Positions 8,635 to 17,300 of a stretch of DNA of 64,000 nucleotides are shown here, in pieces. The position numbers and the translations under genes were made by a program. The notes under the pieces were generated by a model. It did not search any database. It was given only the letters and a program-made list of their open reading frames with translations, and was not told where the DNA came from. The DNA comes from JAMXLO01 sp963812505 (GTDB taxonomy: Bacteria; Pseudomonadota; Alphaproteobacteria; Acetobacterales; Acetobacteraceae): the NCBI GenBank assembly GCA_963812505.1, contig CAWEVM010000017.1, forward strand, positions 124,001 to 188,000, read 5' to 3'. Numbering within the stretch: the first letter of the stretch is position 1; every line of letters begins with the position of its first letter.

Positions 8635-9516
8635 ATGAAGATGCTGCGCGCCGCGATCGCCTCCATCGCCTGTCATGAAGACGTCAACTTCCTGCTGACC
8701 AACCGCATCCCAAGACGGCTGGCCACACGCTTCTTCGGCTGGCTCAGCAAGATCGAGCAGCCACTGGTGCGCGACCTATCGATGGGAGTCTGGCGCCTGT
8801 TTGCCGATCTGGATCTGAGCGAGGCGCGTGAGCAACGCTTCCGCAGCCTGCATGATTGCTTCATCCGCCGGCTGAAGGACGGTGTGCGTCCCATCGATCT
8901 CGATCCTGACCTGCTGGTCAGCCCGTGCGATGCGATTGTCGGCGCATCCGGGGCTGTCGAGGACGGTCAGGTCCTGCAGATCAAGGGCTTTCCATATCAA
9001 TTGCGCGACCTGCTCGGCGACGCGGTGTATGCCGAGACCTACCGGAACGGATGCTATGTGACGCTGCGGCTTACCTCATCCATGTATCATCGCTTTCATG
9101 CGCCACATGATTGCATGGTCGAGTCGGTCACCTACATTTCCGGCGATACCTGGAACGTCAACCCCATCGCGCTCAGGCGCGTCGAGCGGCTATTCTGCAA
9201 GAATGAGCGGGCCGCTATCAGGGTCAGGCTTTCCCGCACCGGTCACGTCATCACTCTGGTTCCGGTCGCGGCCATACTGGTGGCAAGCATTCGCCTCAAC
9301 TTCCTCGCGCCGCGCACCGATGTGCGCCACGGCGGCCCACGAACCACGCGGCTAAGCGTCCCGCTGACGAAGGGAGAAGAGATGGGCTGGTTTCAGCATG
9401 GATCGACCATCATCGTATTTGCGCCGGCTGGCTTCACCCTGGCGGAGAACGTCCGGCAGGGTCACGTGATCCGCGTGGGGCAATCGCTCATACGGCTTCC
9501 AAGCGCCGGCAGTTGA
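8635..9516 (+). CDS. psd: phosphatidylserine decarboxylase (pyruvoyl enzyme)
   Basis: A 293-residue proenzyme that would make phosphatidylethanolamine from phosphatidylserine at the inner membrane. Family signatures: SPCDAIVG near residues 100-107, a QIKGFPYQLRDLLG segment, the TLRLTSSMYHRFHAP core and GWFQHGSTIIVF. In the last, the Gly256-Ser257 bond of HGST is the autocatalytic cleavage site that yields the beta subunit and an alpha subunit of about 37 residues with the pyruvoyl group. The start at ATG 8635 was chosen because the family homology begins there; the frame is open upstream to 8539, but that would overlap the divergent aminotransferase gene. Its pairing with an aminotransferase and a fatty acid hydroxylase suggests a special lipid pathway (inference). 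Confidence 0.88.
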   Translation: MKMLRAAIASIACHEDVNFLLTNRIPRRLATRFFGWLSKIEQPLVRDLSMGVWRLFADLDLSEAREQRFRSLHDCFIRRLKDGVRPIDLDPDLLVSPCDAIVGASGAVEDGQVLQIKGFPYQLRDLLGDAVYAETYRNGCYVTLRLTSSMYHRFHAPHDCMVESVTYISGDTWNVNPIALRRVERLFCKNERAAIRVRLSRTGHVITLVPVAAILVASIRLNFLAPRTDVRHGGPRTTRLSVPLTKGEEMGWFQHGSTIIVFAPAGFTLAENVRQGHVIRVGQSLIRLPSAGS

Positions 9517-9568
9517 ATGTACCTCACTCCGTCGTCTCCGGGGCCGGCGGCACGGGTCATCACCCCGA

Positions 9569-10495
9569 CTATCCCACGAACGTCGCAGCAAACCGCCGCA
9601 GCCCCGCCCATTGCTGGCGAAAATACGAACCACTCGCCAGTGCCTCTTCGCCCGTGGGATCGCCGGTCGCCACATAGTCGCGGCTGAAATCGGCGGTGCC
9701 GAACAGCATGTCCCACCACGGCAGCACCGCACCATAGTTGCAGCTGCGCTGACCCGCGGCGAGCAGCCCGTGATGCGCGCGATGGAACCGCGGCGAGATC
9801 AGCAGCCGCTCGCCCAGCCACCCGAACGACACCCGCGCATTGGCATGCGACAGGCTTTCGAGGAACCGCAGCATCAGCACCAACAGCGGAAACTGCAGTG
9901 GCGGCACGCCGATCGCCAGCGCGATCACGCCGAACCACAGCGCGCTGATCAGGTCGTCCAGCACGTGGTTGCGATCATCCGACCAGAACGTCATCTGCCG
10001 CTGCGCGTGATGCAGTGAGTGCAGCGCCCACCACCAGCCGAACCGGTGCGACAGCCGATGTCGCCAGTAGTCGGCGCAGTCGAGGATGATCGCATACAGC
10101 ACGAAGGTCAGCACCGGCTGGCCAAGCAGGAACGGCATCAGCCGCTCCAGCGTCGGCGGCACGAAGCCGTGGTCGGTCAGAAACCCGTTCAGCACGACCT
10201 GCGCGCGGTAGAACAGCACGAAGGTGAACAGCGGCAGCACGCCGACGCGCGAGATGATCGTGTAAAGCACATCCACCGTCACCGCGCGCGCGTCAGGCCA
10301 GCGCTCCACCGGACGCCAGCGCTCGAGCGGCACGCATACAGCATAAGTGATCGCCACCTGGCAGGCGCCGTACACCGCGAACAGCGCCCAGCCGTACGAG
10401 ACGTCCTCCCACTGCATCATTCCCGTCGCGTAGAGCAGCGGGATCAGCAGGTGCTCCTGCAGCCAGCCGGCAGCGAGATCGAACGGATCGCCCAT
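9569..10495 (-). CDS. fatty acid hydroxylase / sterol desaturase superfamily protein
   Basis: A 308-residue integral membrane di-iron enzyme. All three histidine boxes are present: HRLSH (146-150), HSLHH (159-163) and HRAHH (238-242), between four or more hydrophobic spans. Members hydroxylate or desaturate lipid acyl chains, sterols or hopanoids. The gene lies 3 bases after the stop of the beta-propeller gene on the same strand, so the two are probably one operon. It is convergent with phosphatidylserine decarboxylase. The substrate cannot be named from sequence. Confidence 0.88.
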   Translation of the reverse strand: MGDPFDLAAGWLQEHLLIPLLYATGMMQWEDVSYGWALFAVYGACQVAITYAVCVPLERWRPVERWPDARAVTVDVLYTIISRVGVLPLFTFVLFYRAQVVLNGFLTDHGFVPPTLERLMPFLLGQPVLTFVLYAIILDCADYWRHRLSHRFGWWWALHSLHHAQRQMTFWSDDRNHVLDDLISALWFGVIALAIGVPPLQFPLLVLMLRFLESLSHANARVSFGWLGERLLISPRFHRAHHGLLAAGQRSCNYGAVLPWWDMLFGTADFSRDYVATGDPTGEEALASGSYFRQQWAGLRRFAATFVG

Positions 10496-10498
10496 AGC

Positions 10499-11467
10499 TC
10501 AGCGTGCCGCGACACTCGACTGTGCGCTGCCCTTCGGATTGAGGAACAGGCCGTGCGGCGAGCGGCCGACCTCGATGGTCTGGTACTCGCCGCTCTTCGG
10601 ATCGAGCACCGCCACCTTCTCGGCGAAGCGCCGCGTGATCCACAGCCTGCCGTCGGGCGCGAAGGCAATGTCGTCCGGGCCGCCGGGAATCGCATAGCTG
10701 CGGATCGGCGCCAGCGTCGCCGCGTCAAGCGACGTCGTGGTGCCGCCGACGCGGTTGTTCACCCAGATGATCTTGTGATCAGGCGACAGGAACAGGTTGT
10801 GCGCGCCTTTGCCAGTGTGGATGCGGTCAATCACGTGGCCGTCCGCCGGATCGACCACCGCGACGTAGTCGGTGCCCATGTCGGCCACCAGCACGCGACC
10901 ATCGTGCCACAGCACACCGGCCGGCGTCTTGCCGACCTTCTCCTTCCACAGGATCGCCAGCCGGTTCAGGTCGATCGCCACCAGACTGTCAGTGCCTTGC
11001 AGACTGACGAACACTCGCGACGAATCCGGCGCGTAGTCCAGATGGCTCGGCATCGAGGCGATCGGGAAGCGCTTCAGCAACTGCATGGAGGCGCCGTCGT
11101 AGACATCGACCTGATTGCGCGCGAGGCCATTCACCACGAGGTATTTGCCGTTCGGACTGAACGCCAGCTGGTAAGGATCGGCGATCGGCATGCGCTTCTG
11201 CACCGCCGCTGTCGCGGGATCGAGAAACAGCATCTCGTTGCCCACGGTGTCACCCACCAGCAGGCTCCTGCCGTCGGGACTGAGTGCCACATGATGCGGC
11301 TCGCGCAGCACTGGAATGCGGCGGATCTCCTTCTCCGACGACATGTCGACCAGGCTGATCGACGCACCGCCCGAGTTGACAACGAAGGCCAGGCCGGAGG
11401 CGGCGGCCGGCAACGCGCCAATGCTCAGCAGCGCGAGCAGGCAAAGGACAATTCGGCTCAATCGCAT
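10499..11467 (-). CDS. exported YVTN/NHL-type beta-propeller protein
   Basis: A 322-residue protein with a Sec signal peptide (residues 1-23, ending AAAS) followed by about seven roughly 40-residue blades. Each blade carries variants of a strand-turn unit such as HHVALSPDGRSLLVGD, YQLAFSPNGKYLVVNG and DDIAFAPDGRLWIT. This is the layout of periplasmic YVTN-repeat propellers, often found beside PQQ or c-type cytochrome oxidation systems or as scaffolds. No haem or metal motif is visible. It is the upstream partner of the fatty acid hydroxylase gene in a two-gene unit (3-base gap). Confidence 0.82.
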   Translation of the reverse strand: MRLSRIVLCLLALLSIGALPAAASGLAFVVNSGGASISLVDMSSEKEIRRIPVLREPHHVALSPDGRSLLVGDTVGNEMLFLDPATAAVQKRMPIADPYQLAFSPNGKYLVVNGLARNQVDVYDGASMQLLKRFPIASMPSHLDYAPDSSRVFVSLQGTDSLVAIDLNRLAILWKEKVGKTPAGVLWHDGRVLVADMGTDYVAVVDPADGHVIDRIHTGKGAHNLFLSPDHKIIWVNNRVGGTTTSLDAATLAPIRSYAIPGGPDDIAFAPDGRLWITRRFAEKVAVLDPKSGEYQTIEVGRSPHGLFLNPKGSAQSSVAAR

Positions 11468-11509
11468 GCGACACAGGCTCCGGCGGCGCTGCCCTGTGCG
11501 TAGGCCACC

Positions 11510-12868
11510 TCACCCGTGTGCGGCAAGCGTCTCGCGCGCAAAGACCCCCGTCGCGAAGGTGAAGAACACGCAGGCGGTCGTCGCGATCAGCACGTTGTCC
11601 GTGTAGGCGTGCGCCGCGAACGCGACGAATGCCAGGCGTATGATCACCCTGTCGGTGCGGCACAGGTGCCGCGTGCGCTGCACGACCCAGAGAATGAACA
11701 GCGCGATCAGCAGACCGCGGCCAACCTGCCCGCCCTCGACCAGCATGCGGAGATACTCGTTATGCGCCGCCCAGCTCTGAATGATCAGCGCCAGCTCGCT
11801 GTCATGCGGAATGATGGCATTGCCGGCGCCCACCCCCCAGCCGAACCACGGCGCCGCCGCGGCCGCCTGCTCGAATGGCGGCCACAGCAGGTCCCTGCCG
11901 CTGAAGTCGCCAGGATCACTGCTCAGCACGTTGAACAGCCGCACGGTGGGCAGGTCATGCGCCAGCACCGCCAGCAATGGCAGCAGGCAGGCGCCGGCCA
12001 GCATCAGCAGAATTCGGGCCCGCCGTGGGAACGCGCTGGATGGGAGAAAGGCGAGGACCAGACCGGTGACGGCGATCGCGTAGGCAAGGGGCGCCCGCGC
12101 ACCGGTCAGCATCAGGATCAGGAAATTAACGGCGAGCAGCGGCAACCAGCGGGACCTGCCGTCGCGGTAAAGCTCGATCAGGCAGGCATAGATCGCGGCG
12201 AGGCAGAAACCAGCGAGGAACGCCGGATGGCCAAGCCCAGCCAGGCGCTCGCCGCCGAAGTCGAAGAACAACGGACGCAACCCAGCAAGATCCAGCACAG
12301 CGCCGCCTGCCACCGAGAACAGTGGCACCCAGGCGGTGGTGCGCACGATCGCATAGCCCCACCGGGGTGGAACCCGGCTGAACGCGAAGGCGAAGGGAGC
12401 GATCGAGCCCAGCAACGAACGCAGACTATCGGCGGGCGTCAGGCCAGGATACAGGCCGAACACCAGGCCTGCCGCAAACATCGCCACGAAAGCCAGGGCC
12501 GGATTGAACACATCCAGGCGGAATCCGTAACGGACGACACACAGCAGGGCGAGGCCAAGCTCGGCCGACTTGACCACCGCAATGGTGGTTTCGAACGCGG
12601 CGGGGCCGACCAGGTCGGCCAGCGCCATCTCGAGCGTGGCACCAGCCAACAACAGCCAGACGACGCAGAATGCGATCGTGTGGCGGAATGCGACGATCCC
12701 GATTGCGGCGGCTGCGACGATCGTCAACGGCAGCCAGAACCAGGACGCAACAAACACCGCACCGACAGCTGCGCTTGCGAACGCGCCGCAGAAGGCCAGC
12801 AACACCAGATGGCTCCGGTCAGCCTGGACGGCCCAGGGCGTATGCAATGGCGCCGGCATGCCCTGCAT
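11510..12868 (-). CDS. O-antigen ligase/polymerase-like membrane protein
   Basis: A 452-residue protein with about ten to twelve hydrophobic segments and one large hydrophilic loop late in the protein, the layout of the O-antigen ligase (WaaL)/polymerase (Wzy) superfamily. The loop contains GWGVGAGN and AAHNEYLRMLVEGGQVG, which matches the conserved H-N-E/x-Y-L-x-x-L-x-E-x-G signature of the Wzy_C domain. It would transfer or polymerise surface glycans on the periplasmic side. No glycosyltransferases sit next to it, so it is an orphan. It is divergent from the lactonase-like gene at 12949. Confidence 0.8.
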   Translation of the reverse strand: MQGMPAPLHTPWAVQADRSHLVLLAFCGAFASAAVGAVFVASWFWLPLTIVAAAAIGIVAFRHTIAFCVVWLLLAGATLEMALADLVGPAAFETTIAVVKSAELGLALLCVVRYGFRLDVFNPALAFVAMFAAGLVFGLYPGLTPADSLRSLLGSIAPFAFAFSRVPPRWGYAIVRTTAWVPLFSVAGGAVLDLAGLRPLFFDFGGERLAGLGHPAFLAGFCLAAIYACLIELYRDGRSRWLPLLAVNFLILMLTGARAPLAYAIAVTGLVLAFLPSSAFPRRARILLMLAGACLLPLLAVLAHDLPTVRLFNVLSSDPGDFSGRDLLWPPFEQAAAAAPWFGWGVGAGNAIIPHDSELALIIQSWAAHNEYLRMLVEGGQVGRGLLIALFILWVVQRTRHLCRTDRVIIRLAFVAFAAHAYTDNVLIATTACVFFTFATGVFARETLAAHG

Positions 12869-12948
12869 GGCACCACGAAATCCTTACCGACCGCTTTTTC
12901 TCGGTGCTGGATCAGCTAGGCTCGCAATAACAGTGGGAGGAACCGGCG

Positions 12949-13878
12949 ATGAGTGGACTGCGGGTGGTGGCGTCAGGTTTGTGCTTCCCCGAGGGCCCGG
13001 TGACGATGCGGGACGGCTCGGTCTTGCTGGTAGAGATCGAGCGCCAGACCGTCAGTCGCGTGCTGCCTGACGGCACCGTGCAGGTGGTCGCGCACACCGG
13101 CGGCGGCCCGAACGGCCTGGCAATCGGACCGGACGGCGCATGCTATGTCTGCAACAATGGCGGCTTCGCCTGGCGGCTCGAGGAGAACCTGTTCCGCCCC
13201 GCCATGGTGTCATCCGACTACCTCAGCGGCCGGATCGAGCGCGTCGATCCGCGAACCGGCTCGGTGCGTGTCCTGTACGATCGCTGCGGCGCCAACAAGC
13301 TGAACGGGCCGAACGACATCGTGTTCGACACCCACGGTGGGTTCTATTTCACCGACCTCGGCAAGACCCGCGCGCGCGACCGCGACCATGGCGTGATCTA
13401 CTACGCCCTGGCGGACGGCTCGAAGATCGTCGAGGTCGCGCATCCCGCCCTGACGCCAAACGGCATCGGCCTGTCGCCGGATGGCCGGGTACTCTACGTC
13501 GCCGAAACCGAGCCGGCGCGGCTCTGGGCGTTCGACATCACCGGGCCCGGTGCGGTGAGCAAGCAGGGCTGGCCGTCGCCACATGGTGGCCGCCTCATCG
13601 CCGGCCTGCCCGGGTTCGAGCGCTTCGACAGCCTGGCGGTGGACGCCATCGGCAATATTTGCGTGGCCACTCTGATCACCGGCTGCATCAGCGTAATCGC
13701 ACCGGATGGGCGGCTGCTGCGGCAGGTGCCGATGGGCGATCCGGTGACCACCAATGTCTGCTTCGGCGGACCGGACCTGCGCACCGCCTATGTCACGCTG
13801 TCAGGGTACCGGGCAGCTCGTGGCGATGGACTGGCCCGAGGCGGGATTGCGGTTGGCCTACGAATAGGAGGCGCATAG
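12949..13878 (+). CDS. SMP-30/gluconolactonase-like beta-propeller hydrolase
   Basis: A 309-residue cytoplasmic protein without signal peptide. The start FPEGPV motif (residues 14-19; Glu as metal ligand), GPNDIVFDTHGGFYFTD near 120-136 (Asn and Asp ligands) and LTPNGIGLSPDGRVLYVAE are the metal-site blades of the SMP-30/gluconolaconase/LRE family, which opens sugar lactones or other lactones with a divalent metal. A strong ribosome binding site (GGGAGG, 12932-12937) precedes ATG 12949. It is monocistronic, followed by a C/G-rich repeat. Confidence 0.85.
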   Translation: MSGLRVVASGLCFPEGPVTMRDGSVLLVEIERQTVSRVLPDGTVQVVAHTGGGPNGLAIGPDGACYVCNNGGFAWRLEENLFRPAMVSSDYLSGRIERVDPRTGSVRVLYDRCGANKLNGPNDIVFDTHGGFYFTDLGKTRARDRDHGVIYYALADGSKIVEVAHPALTPNGIGLSPDGRVLYVAETEPARLWAFDITGPGAVSKQGWPSPHGGRLIAGLPGFERFDSLAVDAIGNICVATLITGCISVIAPDGRLLRQVPMGDPVTTNVCFGGPDLRTAYVTLSGYRAARGDGLARGGIAVGLRIGGA

Positions 13879-13884
13879 CCAAAA

Positions 13885-13925
13885 TCCTCCCCCCTTGTGG
13901 GAGGGGGTTGGGGGGAGGGGCGGCT
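13885..13925. repeat. C/G-rich palindromic intergenic repeat (REP-like)
   Basis: Between the lactonase-like gene and tyrS, which converge, is a pyrimidine block CCTCCC (13886-13891) facing GGGAGG (13899-13904) around a short loop, then a second purine-rich block GGGGGGAGGGG. This kind of CCTCCC...GGGAGGGGG element recurs in many alphaproteobacterial intergenic regions. It can fold into a hairpin and may act as a bidirectional terminator. Only one copy was found in this window. Confidence 0.5.
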
Positions 13926-13966
13926 CGCACCGCAGCCCCCTTCCCCCGAGACCTTTCGGGCCGTTG

Positions 13967-15211
13967 TCAGCCTGCGCGCACCACTCGGTGATGCTTGCGG
14001 CCGGCCGACAGCTTGATCGCATCGTCATGCAGGTCGGCCACCGTCACCGTGTGACCTTCGTCCTTGACCGGCATGTCGTTGATGCGCGCGCCACCGCCGC
14101 GGATCAGCCGGCGTGCCTCGCCATTGCTGCCGGCGAGCCCCGCCAGCGCGAACAGCCGGAACGCCGGAATGCCGGCCACCAGCTCGTCGCGCGGAACCTC
14201 GACGCTGGGCAAAGAGTCGGCGGTCTCGCCTTCCTCGAAGGCCAGCCGCGCCGTCTCGGCGGCATCGGCGGCAGCTGCCGCACCGTGGGCCAACGCGGTC
14301 GCCTCGGTGGCGAGCACCTTCTTCGCGTCGTTGATGTCGGCCCCGGACAGCCGCTCCAACCGGGCGATCTCCGCCAGCGGCAGATCGGTGAACAGCCGCA
14401 TGAACCGGCCCACATCGGCGTCCTCGGTGTTGCGCCAGAACTGCCAATACTCGTAAGGCGACAGCCGGTCGCGTGTCAGCCACACCGCGCCCTGTGCGCT
14501 CTTGCCCATCTTGGCGCCGGACGCCGTGGCGATCAGCGGCGTGGTCAGGCCGTACACCGTCTTGTTGTCGGTGCGCCGCGTCAGCTCGATACCGGAGACG
14601 ATATTGCCCCACTGGTCCGACCCACCGATCTGCAGCGTCACGCCGAAACGACGGTTCAGCTCGCGGAAATCGTAACTCTGCAGGATCATGTAATTGAATT
14701 CGAGGAAGGTCAGCGGGTGCTCGCGCTCCAGCCTGATCCGCACTGAATCGAAGCTCAGCATGCGGTTGACTGTGAAGTGCGTGCCGACCTCGCGAAGCAG
14801 CGGAATGTAGCCGAGTGCACTGAGCCAGTCGTCGTTATTGGCGGTCAGCGCATCCGACTGGCCGTCACCGAAGTGCAGGAACGGATCAAAGCACCGGCGA
14901 ATGCCCGCCATGTTGGCGGCGATCTGCTCGTCGCTGAGTAGTTGCCGCGTCTCGTCCTTGCCTGACGGGTCGCCGATGCGCGTCGTGCCGCCGCCCATCA
15001 GTACCAGCGGCCGATGCCCGTGGCGCTGCAACAGGCGCAGGATCATGATCTGCACCAGGCTGCCGACATGCAGGCTGTCAGCGGTGCAGTCGAAGCCGAT
15101 ATACGCCGTGACTGTTCCAGCGCGCAGCGCCGCGTCCAGCCCCTCGGTGTCGGTGCATTGGAAGACGAAGCCGCGCTCGGTCGCTTCGTGCAGGAAATCG
15201 CTTCTGGCCAT
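13967..15211 (-). CDS. tyrS: tyrosyl-tRNA synthetase
   Basis: A 414-residue class I aminoacyl-tRNA synthetase that charges tRNA-Tyr in the cytoplasm. The HIGH-equivalent is SLHVGSL (residues 46-52) and the KMSKS-equivalent is KMGKS (234-238). The tyrosine/tRNA-recognition segment QIGGSDQWGNI (194-204) is also clear, and a C-terminal S4-like domain (AGLAGSNGEARRLIRGGGARIN) is present. Length is normal for TyrS. It is divergent from anmK, with only 38 bases between the two starts. Confidence 0.97.
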   Translation of the reverse strand: MARSDFLHEATERGFVFQCTDTEGLDAALRAGTVTAYIGFDCTADSLHVGSLVQIMILRLLQRHGHRPLVLMGGGTTRIGDPSGKDETRQLLSDEQIAANMAGIRRCFDPFLHFGDGQSDALTANNDDWLSALGYIPLLREVGTHFTVNRMLSFDSVRIRLEREHPLTFLEFNYMILQSYDFRELNRRFGVTLQIGGSDQWGNIVSGIELTRRTDNKTVYGLTTPLIATASGAKMGKSAQGAVWLTRDRLSPYEYWQFWRNTEDADVGRFMRLFTDLPLAEIARLERLSGADINDAKKVLATEATALAHGAAAAADAAETARLAFEEGETADSLPSVEVPRDELVAGIPAFRLFALAGLAGSNGEARRLIRGGGARINDMPVKDEGHTVTVADLHDDAIKLSAGRKHHRVVRAG

Positions 15212-15249
15212 GGCGCGCCTGGGCTAGCACATTTGGCGGGGGCTCGAAA

Positions 15250-16320
15250 ATGCTACGCACGATCGGACTGATGAGCGGGACGTCGCTGGACGGCGTCGAC
15301 GCTGCCTGGCTTGAGACGGATGGCGAGCGGGTCGGCGCCTTCGGTCCGACGCTGACCCTGCCGTACGATGACCGTCTGCGCGCGGACCTGCGTCGCATCC
15401 TGGACCTCGCGCCAACCTTGCTGCCCGACGACGGGCAACTGAAAAGCGCCGTGGCCCAGCTGACCGAGTATCATGTCCGCGCTGTTGCGGCGCTCGCGCG
15501 TGAGGCGGACCTGATCGGCTTCCACGGACAGACGATCCTGCATCAGCCCGATCGGCGTCGGACTTGGCAGATCGGCGACGCTGTCCAACTGGCGAGGCGC
15601 ACCGGCATCGCGGTTGCGCATGACTTCCGTTCCGCCGATGTCGCGGCGGGCGGCCAGGGCGCGCCACTCGCGCCCATCTATCATGCCGCACTGGCGCGCG
15701 ATGTCGCGAGGCCGCTCGCCGTGCTGAACATTGGCGGCGTGGGGAACGTCACCTGGATAGGCGCGGATGGGGACCTGATCGCGTTCGACACAGGTCCGGG
15801 CAACGGACCGCTGGACGACTGGATGGCACGGCGAGCCGGCACCGCGTTCGACCGCGATGGCGCATTGGCGCGGTCCGGTCAGGTCGAGGCTTCTGTGCTG
15901 AACCGACTGCTCGCTGATCCGTACTTCCTGCGGCCGCCGCCGAAATCGCTGGACCGCCTGGACTTCGCAGCGGGGCTCGCCGCCAGCGGGCTCGAGCACC
16001 TGTCGCCGGCCGACGGCGCTGCGACACTGGTCGCGTTCACCGCCGCCACCGTCGCCGCCGCGCCGCTGCCTGCTAAGCCGCTACGCTGGGTGGTGACCGG
16101 TGGCGGGCGGCACAATCCGGCCATCATGACGGCGCTGCGCGACCGGCTGGGCGTGCCGGTCGATCCAGTGGAGACGCTAGGCTGGGATGGCGACGCTTTG
16201 GAGGCGCAGTGCTTCGGCTTTCTAGCCGCACGTACACAGAGGGGGCTGCCGATCAGCTTCCCCGGCACGACAGGCGTGCCTCAGCCGACGATCGGCGGTC
16301 GGCTAACACCCGCAGTCTAG
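15250..16320 (+). CDS. anmK: anhydro-N-acetylmuramic acid kinase
   Basis: A 356-residue sugar kinase of peptidoglycan recycling; it opens and phosphorylates 1,6-anhydroMurNAc to MurNAc-6-phosphate. The N-terminal ATP-binding motif MSGTSLDGVD (residues 8-17), the FHGQT segment and FDTGPGNGPLDDWM are characteristic. It is divergent from tyrS and its stop overlaps the stop of the convergent alpha/beta hydrolase by 4 bases. This tyrS-anmK divergent arrangement is common in Alphaproteobacteria, which supports the call. Confidence 0.95.
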   Translation: MLRTIGLMSGTSLDGVDAAWLETDGERVGAFGPTLTLPYDDRLRADLRRILDLAPTLLPDDGQLKSAVAQLTEYHVRAVAALAREADLIGFHGQTILHQPDRRRTWQIGDAVQLARRTGIAVAHDFRSADVAAGGQGAPLAPIYHAALARDVARPLAVLNIGGVGNVTWIGADGDLIAFDTGPGNGPLDDWMARRAGTAFDRDGALARSGQVEASVLNRLLADPYFLRPPPKSLDRLDFAAGLAASGLEHLSPADGAATLVAFTAATVAAAPLPAKPLRWVVTGGGRHNPAIMTALRDRLGVPVDPVETLGWDGDALEAQCFGFLAARTQRGLPISFPGTTGVPQPTIGGRLTPAV

Positions 16321-16982
16321 TCGGCTGCCAGCGCCATCGCCCGGCGGGCTATCGACTTGCCGCAGTAGTCATCGATCGCCTCAGCCACCCTCTCGGCGTG
16401 CTCGGCGAACACATGATCGGCGCCTTCAAACACCCGATAATCGACGCTCACGCCCTTCTGGGTGTTGAGCTTGTCCACCAGCTTATGGACTGCGAGCTCC
16501 GGCACGAGTTCATCGGCATCGCCATGCAGCATCAGCCCGCCGCATGGGCAGGGCGCGAGGAAACCGAAGTCATAGTGGTTCGCCGGCGGCGCGACGCTGA
16601 CCCAGCCCGAGATCTCCGGCCGGCGCATCAACAACTGCATGCCGATGAACGCGCCGAATCGGTACCCGGCGATCCACAGTCCGCCGTGGTTCGGGTTCAC
16701 CGCCTGCATCCAGTCGAGCGCCGCAGCAGCGTCACCGATCTCGCCGATGCCGCCGTCATAGCGGCCCTGGCTACGACCGACTCCCCGAAAATTGAACCGC
16801 ATCACCGAGCAGCCGAGCCGCTGGAACGACTGATACATCGAGTAAGTGACCCGATTGTTCATCGTTCCACCATGCAACGGATGCGGGTGCAGAATCAGCG
16901 CAACCGGCGCACCCGTCTCCTTGGAATGGTGGTAGCGACCTTCCAACCGCCCATCAGGGCCGGCAAACATCACCTCTGGCAT
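16317..16982 (-). CDS. alpha/beta hydrolase fold protein with Arg at the nucleophile position
   Basis: A 221-residue protein of the COG2945-like alpha/beta hydrolase family. The start at ATG 16982 (MPEVMFAGPDG) is preferred over the open frame from 17060 because family homology begins there. Visible are the oxyanion loop HPHPLHGGTM (32-41), FNFRGVGRSQG, the acid-site region LHGDADELV and the late His in EGADHVF. At the nucleophile elbow the sequence reads GYRFGA (Arg108), where this family normally has Ser in GxSxGA. The codon is CGA (16659-16661 on the plus strand). The protein may be non-hydrolytic or use another residue. Its stop overlaps that of anmK. Confidence 0.8.
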   Translation of the reverse strand: MPEVMFAGPDGRLEGRYHHSKETGAPVALILHPHPLHGGTMNNRVTYSMYQSFQRLGCSVMRFNFRGVGRSQGRYDGGIGEIGDAAAALDWMQAVNPNHGGLWIAGYRFGAFIGMQLLMRRPEISGWVSVAPPANHYDFGFLAPCPCGGLMLHGDADELVPELAVHKLVDKLNTQKGVSVDYRVFEGADHVFAEHAERVAEAIDDYCGKSIARRAMALAAD

Positions 16983-17266
16983 GGCGTCCCGAAACCGCTT
17001 TCCTGAATTATGGAGCGACGCTTCGCCCGGAACCTTCCAGTCCCGGCCGCTGCTCCGCAATGTTATAGCCCCTCATCCCCGCGTCCGATCATAATAGAAT
17101 ATACCGCATTCCCTGGTCTTCAGTTCCTCGTGAATTCTTGACCTCGCAGCTCGGAATATCTAGCGTTAGGCGTAGCGGCACTGATGCCGCAGGGTTTGCT
17201 TCCTCCACTATCAGTACGGCCCCCGAGCGGCCGTCCCCCCGGGATTGGGCTCCAGGTCCCAGGGGC

Positions 17267-17283
17267 CCCTACTATAGGGTAGG
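17267..17283 (+). promoter_or_regulatory. possible promoter/operator of the cysE-iscR-isc operon
   Basis: Thirty bases before cysE lies CCCTACTATAGGGTAGG, containing the inverted repeat CCCTA-CTA-TAGGG and an overlapping CCTAC/GTAGG repeat. TACTAT (17270-17275) inside it could be a -10 box. Because the second gene encodes an IscR-like repressor, autoregulation through a site here is likely, but the sequence does not match the E. coli IscR consensus. This is inference from position and symmetry. Confidence 0.3.
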
Positions 17284-17300
17284 AGCGGCCAGACTACACA

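Noticed and set aside
13885..13925. Intrinsic terminator for the lactonase-like gene
   Set aside because: The hairpin has no T-run and the stem pairs only six bases perfectly; better described as a palindromic repeat.
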